From Piper betle (taxonomy: Eukaryota > Streptophyta > Magnoliopsida > Piperales > Piperaceae), in NCBI GenBank assembly GCA_033002965.1, contig JAURVB010012649.1, positions 117,883 to 181,882 on the forward strand: DNA of 64,000 nt. The letters run 5' to 3'. How positions within the stretch are numbered: position 1 is the first letter of the stretch; every line of letters starts with the position of its first letter. Below, one piece after another: positions 52,540 to 62,024 of this stretch. Position numbers and translations under genes: made by a program. The notes beneath the pieces were generated by a model. The model saw only the letters and a list, made by a program, of their open reading frames with translations. It was not told where the DNA came from and searched no databases.

Positions 52540-55393
52540 TGTAAAACCCGTGATTCGAGTCAGGGTTTTACGTTACCGAACCAGTCGGTTCGATCGTTGG
52601 TTCGAGTCGAGTCGGTTTCATGAATCGCGTGCTGAGTCGAGACCAGCCGTGAGTTATGAGCGATGAGAGTCAGGTGTACCTGAATATATGATGATAACGT
52701 CGAGAAGATGGTGAGATACGAGTTATCTGAATATATGAAAGTATGCAGTATTTTTTTCTTTTTATATGTTTGATCGTAGAAATAGTTTTAGGGCCGAATG
52801 ACGAATTAGGACGCGTTGGATTATATTCGGGTGGGTTATTAGTTATAGAGCATGTCATTTGGATGTTGTTGTGTTTGTTTTATTTTATGTGATTTTTCCA
52901 TATTTTTCTAGATTTTTTTAGAATTTATTACGAACTAGTTATTATTTTGACTCGAGTCGGAATCGAGTCAATACTTATTTACGAAAATGCCATCGCACGC
53001 ACTTCTTCTTCCTCCCGACCCTTCTTTCACCCCAAACCCTCGCCGCCGCCCCTGTTCGCGCGCTGCCGCCGCCACGGCCGACGCCGCCTGGCCGCCGATC
53101 GACGCCGCCCCGCCCCGCCGTGTCGTCGCCGTGCCGCCCCGACCAACCCCGGCCACCGTCGCGCCGCCACGACGCCGGAATCGCCCCACGAAGCCGCGAC
53201 GCTCCGCCCACTGATTTCGCCGCCGTCCGGGCCGCGCCGCCGCCGCTGTGACCCCGACGACCACCCCCTCGACGTCGCCGACGTTTCCCCCATCGTCCCG
53301 ACCACCGTCGAGGCCGGCCGGAGCCTCGATCGGAGAACGCCGCCGCCGCCACCCACTTTCGACGCCGCCGCCGACGGCCATCGCCGCCTCGGTTACTTTG
53401 TTTGACACCACCATCGGACCAAGCTCGTCGAGCTGGTGCCGATAGACCCCTTGATTGCCCCGTCCCAAATCATCGCCGGAAAACCGTCGGAATCCGCCGG
53501 AAAACCGCCGACACTCGCCGGAAAACCGCCGGAACCGCCGGAAATTGGATTTGTGGGAAATTCGCCGGATCATCCGCCGAACGCACCCGGTCCAATCTGA
53601 TCGGACTTCGGACGCCGCTAGGTGCCGAATTCGAGTTTCGAGCCACGAAACGGAAACCCTAGCCGTCGCCGATTTTCGACGACGCGAGGTATAATTTATT
53701 TTAATTTAATTATTTGAAAGTTTTGATTATTAGAATTGCATGCTAGGATTGGTGAATTGTGTGTTATAATAATATATATAAATGTAGATTTGATTAAGGA
53801 TAAAAATATGAAATTTGTTTGATTGTGTGGTGTTAAAAATAGAAGTTATGAAACTAATTAGGGTTATTAAGTAATAATCATGATCTAATCAAACTAGCTT
53901 AAGTAGACTTGCTAGAATCGATATAGGTTGATGTGTGTTGATTGACGTGTGATTGTGTTGATTGTGTGTGCATGCTATAGGATGTGTGATTCATCATGCG
54001 GGCGTTAGTTTTTAGCTTGATTGTGTAGGTACGGTGTAGGAGCTCACCGCCTAGGCGCGTGGACCCGTTTGGAGCTTCTACCAGGTCCGTTTAGGACTCG
54101 TTCTCTGATTTACGCTACTCTCTTGTGTATTTGATTTATTATGTGCAGGACGAGTTAAGTGGCGTTTTATCGGATCCCACTTAACTCGGGCCATTTAGCC
54201 AACAGTTCTTTTCCGGATTAATAACCCTCGAGGATGAGATCCCTCGAGTTTGTTTTCGAACTTCAGATCCAGCTCATGTTGCCTTCGGGCCTATTGTATA
54301 AATCCCAACCCAGACCTATATATATGTATAGTTTTCGTGTTTTGGTGAGAGACTGAATGAGGGAAATCCGACTACCGTGCTACGCGAGCGGGCACGTGTG
54401 TGTCGACAGTGGGCTCTGGAATGGTGTACAAGCCGTTTCATTCCCGAGGGATCCTGACAACTCCACCTTTGAGTTCCTCAAACCCGGAGAAGTGTGGAGG
54501 TTCACGGGTACTGCATTGCAGCGCATGTCTAGACTTGTGGTTTCAAAGGGTACTGAAGGCGACTGCCTGAGAGTACTCGGCCTTCGTGCTCAAGGCCAGG
54601 AGTAATATGGAAGGTGCAGAGGGCGGATAGGAACGAGATTTGACGCGAGAAGCAATAGAGAAATGGCCGAGGCATGAGAATGTGAAAGATAGGGGGACGC
54701 TGTCGACCCGATGGCGACGGCTCCCGTATGTGCCCTGATGAGAGTTCTTGAGGAAGTATATGGTTTTGATTCAACAGGAGAGTTTGCTCTCCTGTGCCAG
54801 TTTGATATTAGTTATTTTCCGGGCCGGTAACACTCGTTACTGACGGTTTTCCTATATATATGTAGGTGAGAGATGCGAAGGATGAAAGCTGTCGGGACTG
54901 CGGAGGAGCAGCACGGAACCGCGCACACATGTACCTGCCGCGTGTAACGTATAATGATGGTGTGTTATTGTTATGTAAACGATAATTTTGATGTGTTTGT
55001 TTGAGTGAATTACTTGTTATGCAACGAACTGATAAATATGAATGAGTAGGGAGCCTTGGAGTACAGACTCGGCTCAGGTAAAAATGAATGAGATAATGGT
55101 TGAATGTCATGGTAGATTAGTATGTGTTACCGTATTTTTATAAAATAGTATATATTTTCTTTTGGTTTTTCATTTATTATTTTGTCTTGTCTTTGCTTGT
55201 ACATCATAGCATGCATGTAGGACTACGTTAGAACCCACGCATCCCATCCATGCATTTCATGTTTGCATCTCCATCTTGAGACACCGAGGGCAGATCCGGG
55301 TCGGCTTAACCGAACCCAGTAGATTAGCGAACGGTTCGGTCGCCGGTGACATTTCCGGGTCGGTTCACGGGTGAGCCGAAACGGGGTGTTACA
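52540..55393 (+). repeat. 3' LTR of the TR-GAG element (2854 bp)
   Basis: The sequence runs from tgtaaaacccgtgatt to gtgttaca and is nearly identical to the 5' LTR. Single-base differences include gctcaccgcc for gctcgccgcc and tatgcaacg for tatgaaacg. The candidate TATA box lies at 54317-54330. Confidence 0.92.
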
Positions 55394-56296
55394 GGTCTAT
55401 CGGCACTAGCTCGACGAGCTTGGTCCGATGGTGGTGTCAAACAAAGCAGTCGGGGCGGCGATGGCCATCTGCGGCGGCGTCGAAAATGGGTGGCGGTGGC
55501 AGCGTGCTCCTATCGGGGCTGCGGCCGGCCTTGTCGGCGCTCGGGATGGTGGGGGAAACGTCGGCGATAGCGAGGGGGTGGTCGTCGGGGTCACAGCGGC
55601 GGCGGCGCAGCCTGGACGGCGGTGAATCGACGAGGGAGGGTGTCGCGGCCTGTGGGGCGATTTCAGCGTTGTGGCGGTGAGACGATGGCCGGGGTGGGTT
55701 GTGGCGGCACAGCGACTGGACGGCGGGGTGGGGCGGCGTTGATCGGCGGCAGCATGGCGTCAACAGTGGCAGCGGCGGTGACGATAGCACACAACGGCGG
55801 CGAGGGTTTTGGGAGGGTAAGTGTCGGGAGGGAGAAAAATACCCTCAATGGCAGTTTCGTAATTAAGTATTGACTTGATTCCTACTTGAGTGAAAATAAT
55901 AACTAGTTCGTAATAAATTCTAAAAAAATCTAGAAAAATATGAAAAAATCCCATAAAATTAAACAAACACAACAACATCCAAATGGCATGCTCTATAACT
56001 AATAACCCACCCGAATATAATCCAACGCGTCCTAATGCGTTATTCGGCCTAAAACTATTCTGCGATAAAATAAAAATAGTAATCAATACTGTATACCTCC
56101 ATATACTTGATAACCCATTTTTCATCATCTTTTAGACGTTATCATCGTACACTTGAGCATACATGACCCTCATCGCTCATAACTCACAGCTGGCCTCAAC
56201 TCAGCTCGCGGTCCATGAAGCTGACTCGACTCGAACCAACGGTTGAACCGACTGGTTCACTCCTGTAAAACTCTGACTCGAGTCACGGGTTTTACA
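55394..56296 (-). mobile_element. Solo LTR in copia integrase, part 2
   Basis: This continues the LTR interrupted at 47533. On the minus strand it is the LTR 5' third, starting at 56296 with tgtaaaacccgtgactcg and a gagtcagagttttaca block. It ends at the copia sequence with the second ctcat copy (56297-56301). Confidence 0.85.
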
Positions 56297-56301
56297 CTCA
56301 T
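56297..56301. repeat. 5-bp target-site duplication, right copy (ctcat)
   Basis: Matches 45420-45424 exactly. The copia integrase reading resumes directly after it. Confidence 0.85.
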
Positions 56302-57821
56302 GGTTTTATCCCAGAAAATTTTAGGCAACTTTGCTGAAGACAATATACTTCTAATTCTCTCAAAGATGGTCTTGTTTATTCTTTCATCCACTCCATTATA
56401 TTGAGGAGTATAAGGAATTGTCATCTCATACCTAATCCCATACTCGCTACAATATTCATCAAACTCAACATAACAATATTCACCACCATTATCACTTCTA
56501 AGGCATTTTAAGAGCTTACCGGTTTCTCTTTCAACCAATACATAAAACTCTTAAAGGTGTCAAAAACATCACTTTTATTTTTCATGCTATAAGCCCACAC
56601 CTTTTGTAACGACCTGACCTAAAGTGCAACATAATGGGCTAAGTCATTTCTTTAAAAGTGGTGAACCAAGTTAAAGATCTATAATCTATTCCCACTTATA
56701 AACAGGATTTTTGCCCGGTAGGTATTAGATGTGAGACTAAGTTGAGAGATCTCACACCTTCCTAGAAGTATCATAAATAAAAGTCACAAAATAAATAGAA
56801 TCGCCAAGAGATTTTACCTATATAGGCCCATACACATCACTGTGTACCAACTCAAGAACTTTCGACTTCCTTGTACTTGTGCTTGCAAAAGATGTTCAAC
56901 ATTGTTTCTCTACTAAACGATGGTCACAAGGATTAATTGTGATGTCCTTGACCTTGAAAAGGAGATTTAGCTTCTTCAACATCTCTAGTTCCTTCTCATT
57001 CATGTGTCCCAATAGATAGTGCCACAAATCAATAGTGAAATCAAGTGAGGAGATATTAACCTCCCCTCAAACTAGATGTGTCTCAGTCTTGTACAAACTA
57101 CAATACTTTTCCCCTTTAGCAATAACAAGAGAACCTTTCACAAATTTTCACACACCTAGTGTAAACTGTAAACCAAATCCTTCATTATCAAACACTCCAA
57201 TTGACAACAAGCTCATCATCAAATCAGAAATATGTCTGATATTTTTAAGCACCAATTTGTAACACCCATATTTGGCACTATATACATATCTCTAAGTCTC
57301 TAAGTCCCACAATTTTTAGAAGTATCACTACTTCTCATCTCCACTGTACTCAAATCCAAAGGTTTATAGGTAATAAAGAAATTTCTGCTAAGAGTTGCAT
57401 GGAATGATGCGCTGGAGTCAACCACCCAACTAGCATCACAATTAGCCGTTAAACAATCATTCCCACAATCAGAAATAATCACAAAGTAATCATGCACAAC
57501 ATTAGTATTCTTTTCTCCTTGATCATTGTTATCTTTATTTTTCAAATATTTTTTAAGCTTCCAACAATCCTTTTTTATATGACCTGTCTTGTCACAATAA
57601 TAACACTTCAAGTTCTTCATGGATTTAGATTTTTTTCAACTCTTGCGCGTTTTGTTTGTGTCTCTATTTCTTAATTTACCTCTTACTTCTTCTGACACTA
57701 ATACATGAGACTCTGAAGTTGGTAAATATTTTCTTCTCACCTCCTCATTTAGTAAATTGCTTGTTATCATATCCATTATGAGTTTTCTATCCGGAGCAGC
57801 ATTATTCAAAGAGATCACCAA
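56302..57821 (-). pseudogene. Ty1/copia polyprotein remnant: gag end, protease, pre-integrase, integrase
   Basis: Minus-strand fragments: gag end (SLNNAAPDRKLIMDM, NLLNEEVRRKYLPTSESHVL), a CCHC knuckle (CYYCDKTGHIKKDC), a protease remnant whose active site reads DSSA in place of the usual DSGA, a GAG-pre-integrase block (LWHYRLGHMNEKELEML, about 56940-57030), and integrase core (CLRSDNGGEYCYVEFDEYCS, IPYTPQYNGVDERINKTIF). The integrase is cut by the large nested insertion and also by a 149-bp insertion at 56604. The gag start is lost at the solo LTR at 57822. Stops and frameshifts show it is dead. Confidence 0.85.
56604..56752. mobile_element. 149-bp insertion with 8-bp target duplication
   Basis: cacacctt occurs on both sides (56596-56603 and 56753-56760). 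The insert begins ttgtaacgacctgacc and ends gagagatct. It has no terminal inverted repeats and no open frame. It could be a SINE or a miniature solo-LTR-like element; I cannot say which. Confidence 0.6.
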
Positions 57822-60808
57822 TGTAAAACCCATGATTCGAGTTAGGGTTTTATATTCAGAACCGGTCGGGTCGACCGTTATTTTTTTCGAGTTGAGTCAG
57901 TTTCAGGACACGTGTACCGAGCCGATGCCAGTCGCGTGTATGAGCTATGAGGGTCATGCGTACCCAAGTATATGATGATAACGTCATGAACACAGCAGAA
58001 CAGAATGAGTTATCAGATATATGAGAGTATGCCAGTCATTTTTTTATATTTTTATATATAGTGGATCGTAGAATTAGTATTAGGCCGTTTACCGCGTTAG
58101 GACGCGTTCGGGCAGTCTGGGTGGGTTGATAGTTCTAGAGCATATCATTATGATTTTTTTTGTGTGTTGTTTGATTTTACGGGATTTTTCCCGATTTTTA
58201 TGAATTTCTTTTAGGATTTAATATGACTTAGTTATTATACTTGACTCGAGCCGGAGACGAGTCAAGTCTTAATTACAAGTTTGCCACCCAACCTTTCTTC
58301 TCCGCCCCGACCTTTTCTCCCCACGCCCAAACCCTCGTGCCGCGCCGCCCCTGTTCGCGCGCCACCGCCGCCGCTGTCGGCGCCGCCCGGCCGTCGACCG
58401 ACGCCGCCCAGCTCGGCGACAACGTCGCCCTACCGCCCCGACTAGGTCCGGCCCTCATCGGACCGCCGCGACGCGAGGAAGCCATGCCGTAACGCCGCGC
58501 CCGCGTTGCACTTCCGTCGCCGATTCCGCCGCCGGCGACCAGCGCCGCCGCGATCGGTCGGTCGCCTCAGCACCACCGACCACCCAGCGACCCTCCTCGA
58601 CTGGAACGGAGGCCGTCGCCACCGTGGCCGGCCGGATCTAGCGACCCATCGCCGCCGGCCCTGTTTTAGCTATTTTCCGGCGAGCCACCACCTCCGTTGG
58701 CCGCGTCGACCTCGTAGATGAGTCAGGGTCGCCGAGCCGGTTCCGAGGGTACCCAACACGACCCCTTTCCGACCAGTAGACGCCGCCGGCGATTGTCGCC
58801 GGAAAACCACCGGAAGTCGCCGGAAAACCGCAAGCAGCTGCCGGAAAACCGCCGGAAAATCGGAATTTCTGGGATTCGCCGGAATTCACCGGATCTTCCG
58901 CGGGGCTCACCCAGTGGAGCCCGATCGAGCTTCGGACGCCGATGAGCGCCAAATTTGACTCCGAGATGCGCGACGGAACCCTAGCCGTCGCCGATTGCCG
59001 ACGATGTGAGGTATAATTACCTCCGATTGATTTATTTAAAATTGATGATAATTGTTAGCATAGCATGCTAGGGTTGATTAATTATCATGATTAATGTCTT
59101 GACCATGAATAAAGTAAAGATGCGCATGATGTGATTAACAGGGAATGATAGTTAAGTGACCTGATGAACTAAAGTAAATTTGAGCATGATAATCGAGTAC
59201 AACGTAACTTAGGAAATATAATTAGATTGATATTAATAGGATAAGTTGGAATTACTTTCACATTATAATTGTTGCTTGTTATGGTTGATGATTGAATTGT
59301 GTGATGTTCATTGTGTTTGATGCATCATTTAGTTAGCGGGCGTTAGTATTTAGTTTTGATGTGTAGGTACGAAGTAGGAGCTCGCCGCCTAGGCGCGATG
59401 ACACGCTTGGAGCTTCTACCAGGTCCGTTTAGGACTCGTCTGATTTAATCTTTTCTATTGTATGTTTGATTTATTGTCTGCAGGACGGGTTAAGTGGTGT
59501 TTTATCGGATCCCACTTAACTCGGGCCATTTAATCGAACATTTTCCGGATTAATAACCCCTCGAGGATGAGATCCCTCGAGGTTGATTTCGAAAACAAGA
59601 TCCACCAAAAGTTGCCTTCGGGCCTATTATGTAACTCCCTACCCAAGCCATATATATATATAGTTTTCGTGTTTCTGTGAGACGAGAGATGGAGAAATCG
59701 ACTGCACGTACCATGCAGAGGATGCCGTGACAGTCAAAGCGGGCTCTGGATTAGTGCCAGCGGACTGTTCCATTCCCGAGGGATCCTGATAACTCCGCGT
59801 TTGAGTTCCTCACACCCGGAGAACGTGGAGGTTTACGGGTACTGTTTAGTACAGCGCATGTCCGGACTTGTGGTTCAAAGGGTACTAAAGGCGACTGCCT
59901 GAGAGTACTCGGCCTTCGTGCTCAAGGCCAGGAGAAATATGGAGGTAAGGAGAGGGCTTAGGATAAAGTTTCACGAGAAGTACTGAAAAAGAAGTGCCGA
60001 GAGCGGCATAGTACCAGCAGCAGTAAGTTCGGGATGCTACCGGGTCTGCAGCCCAGTGGCTCCTCAGTAGTGCCCTTCAGAGTGTTCACGTGGAGTATGA
60101 TGTTTTCTTTCATATGAGAGTTTGCTCTCATAGCCAGCTTGTTATAGTTATTTTATTTTCCGGACCAGTAACACTTGTTACTGACGTGTTTTTATACTAT
60201 ATGTAGGTAATAATCACGAGTTGGAGGAGCCAGCTTGGACGGAGGAGCAATGAGGTCTTGTACACACACACATGTTAGATTTCTGAATGTTTAATATTGT
60301 ATTATTATGTTATTATATTGTGAATGACATGAGTAAATGTTTGAGCATGATGATATGATGTGAATGAAATGCTAAGACACGATAATAGAATGCAAAATAT
60401 GATCAGATTTGAGCAGCGGAAGCGTAGTGGGTTGAGACCCGAGCTTCAGAATGAATACATTATAAATGAGATTTTGTGTGATTGTTAATGCTTGCCGATA
60501 TATTTGTATATATATTATTTTGACAGGGTGGGCCCATAATTGCACTTTTAGGGGAGACCCTGTTAGTTTTACTTCAGAATTTTCATCGATTTTGCTCGTA
60601 ATTGTGATGGTGTGAAATTTAATTTGCATGTCATTCATGTAGTACCATGTTAGGATTTTGTGCATGCATTCATTCATGACAGATCGTATCTTCATCTTAA
60701 GACGCCGAGATTGGATCCGCACGAGTTAGGTTTGCGTTAGCCGACCTAACCGGGGCCTGTAACATGCCGGTTTGGTTCACGAGTGTGAACCGGATTTGGG
60801 GTGTTACA
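57822..60808 (+). mobile_element. Solo LTR of the same family as the TR-GAG LTRs (2987 bp), diverged
   Basis: It starts tgtaaaacccatgattcg and ends ggggtgttaca. It shares many blocks with the TR-GAG LTRs (for example ggagcttctaccaggtcc, cgtttaggactcgt and tcggatcccacttaactcgg) but also has a segment, cacttttaggggagaccctg, that the TR-GAG LTRs lack and the solo LTR at 45425 keeps. The flanks are accaa on the left and gattt on the right, so no target duplication is visible. Confidence 0.85.
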
Positions 60809-61147
60809 GATTTCCTCTAACGGCCGTAGAACAATGTCTACCTCTTCCTCTGGCAATTCTTTCTCCGGCAGTTTTGGAACTGTATGACTAATTCTCTTGT
60901 AACATGCAGGAAGTCATCCACGTAAGTGGCTTGAGTATTGTCACATAATTGAATAAATATTATTCACATAACCGGATAAATATAAATATTGTTCTGGATA
61001 AATATGTACAAACATTAGCCCCCTTGCCGATTTTTTGCAAACTTGGAAAGAAGAATCGGCAAAAAATATAGTTTGCTTTTTTCTTTTTCTTTTTTTTTGC
61101 ATTTTCTCCTTTTTTCGTTTTTTTTTGCGAAGAATAATATTTTGCTC
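60809..61147. other. Uncertain retroelement-derived sequence
   Basis: Between the solo LTR and the PB1 reading frame. On the minus strand it is mostly a purine-rich low-complexity run (about 61060-61130) and AT-rich DNA. A short open stretch near 60810-60890 is acidic and Pro-rich, but I could not assign it. Confidence 0.35.
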
Positions 61148-61864
61148 TCAAGCTAGGATGACCCCTTCTGAGTCACTGTGTGATAACTGCCCATTATTTT
61201 GATTTAGGAGAGTGACTTCTTTGCTCGACAACCGTGGTCTCCAAATCCATATTTCTTTCCTTTTACTTTTTAGATTTGGGTAGCAATGGGGGAATGACAA
61301 TTTCGTTTCTACTCTCAGCTGTGACTTCTCTTTCTTAGCATCTAGCTTCTCTAGCGAGAAGATCTCATAATGTCTTCTTTTCCTTCTATGATATGGAGGA
61401 GACCTTGTTCTTTTGTGATGCCTCGTACTATTTGTTGAGCTGTTGGCTTCTCTTTTAAACCTTTTAGGAGTAGTAATTTCGATTGACGCCCTCAACTTCT
61501 TGTCCAATGTTGAGTTGGATGGTGATCTTGATTTCTTCGGTAATACAAAGAAATGAAGGCGAGAAGTTGATCTTGTGTTTGTGTTGAACTCCTCTTGCTC
61601 TTCGATTATATTTGTCAAGTCTTCATTGCTAGCAATTGTGATAGGGTACTTCAAGCTTTCACCTGGTAGCTGACATTTGATCATGAAAGGGCTGCTAGTA
61701 GAAAATGTACTCTTGATTCGAGTAACAAGACTTGAATAAGAACAATCATGATCCACTAAAATAAGTCGTGTGTTTCCTCCAATGTAATGCCTCTTCCTTC
61801 CTTGGATCGCTATCTTTCCACTGTAACTATAAATCAGGCGAAGTTTTGTTTTTCCATATTGCAT
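61148..61864 (-). CDS. PB1-domain protein downstream of a gypsy-like gag
   Basis: A 238-codon reading frame from an ATG at 61864. Residues about 6-108 match the plant PB1 pattern closely: KTKLRLIYSYSGKI, YIGGNTRLILVDHD, PFMIKCQLPGES, then the acidic OPCA-like ITIASNEDLTNIIEEQEEF, and the usual closing strand SRLHFFVLPKK. PB1 domains pair head-to-tail or form filaments through a basic face and the acidic OPCA face, and both are present here. The rest is basic and Ser-rich (KRFKREANSSTNSTRHHKRT, SPPYHRRKRRHYE). Open sequence extends upstream of the ATG in frame (QLIVQTTSTQEEIKLKDS) toward the gag at 62025, so the domain was probably part of a gag-PB1 polyprotein, now separated by a frameshift near 61935. 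No reverse transcriptase follows. Confidence 0.75.
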   Translation of the reverse strand: MQYGKTKLRLIYSYSGKIAIQGRKRHYIGGNTRLILVDHDCSYSSLVTRIKSTFSTSSPFMIKCQLPGESLKYPITIASNEDLTNIIEEQEEFNTNTRSTSRLHFFVLPKKSRSPSNSTLDKKLRASIEITTPKRFKREANSSTNSTRHHKRTRSPPYHRRKRRHYEIFSLEKLDAKKEKSQLRVETKLSFPHCYPNLKSKRKEIWIWRPRLSSKEVTLLNQNNGQLSHSDSEGVILA

Positions 61865-62024
61865 TGAATCCTTTAATTTAATTTCTTCTTGAGTTGAAGT
61901 TGTTTGAACAATAAGCTGATCTTCTATCTTTCTTTATCGAGCTCCTTTCCTTCGCAAAGTCTTATTATTTGATCAGTTTGAACTTCAAACTCATGCATCA
62001 TTGGAGATGTAGGGAACCCTTTCT

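Larger units (their letters stand above)
47534..55393 (+). mobile_element. Complete non-autonomous LTR retrotransposon of the TR-GAG type
   Basis: The order is LTR (47534-50391), primer binding site, gag, polypurine tract and LTR (52540-55393). The internal region is only about 2.1 kb and encodes gag alone: no protease, reverse transcriptase, RNase H or integrase is present. Just before the polypurine tract lies tttcgaggacgaaatttt, a sequence that commonly ends Ty3/gypsy pol genes, so pol seems to have been lost from a gypsy ancestor. Such elements must borrow polymerase from a relative. The near-identity of the LTRs points to recent movement. It sits inside an older LTR in the opposite direction, with no visible target duplication. 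Confidence 0.9.

Noticed and set aside
57300..57620. Copia gag/protease frame as a live gene
   Set aside because: The protease active site reads DSSA where DSGA is needed, and stops and insertions interrupt the polyprotein on both sides.
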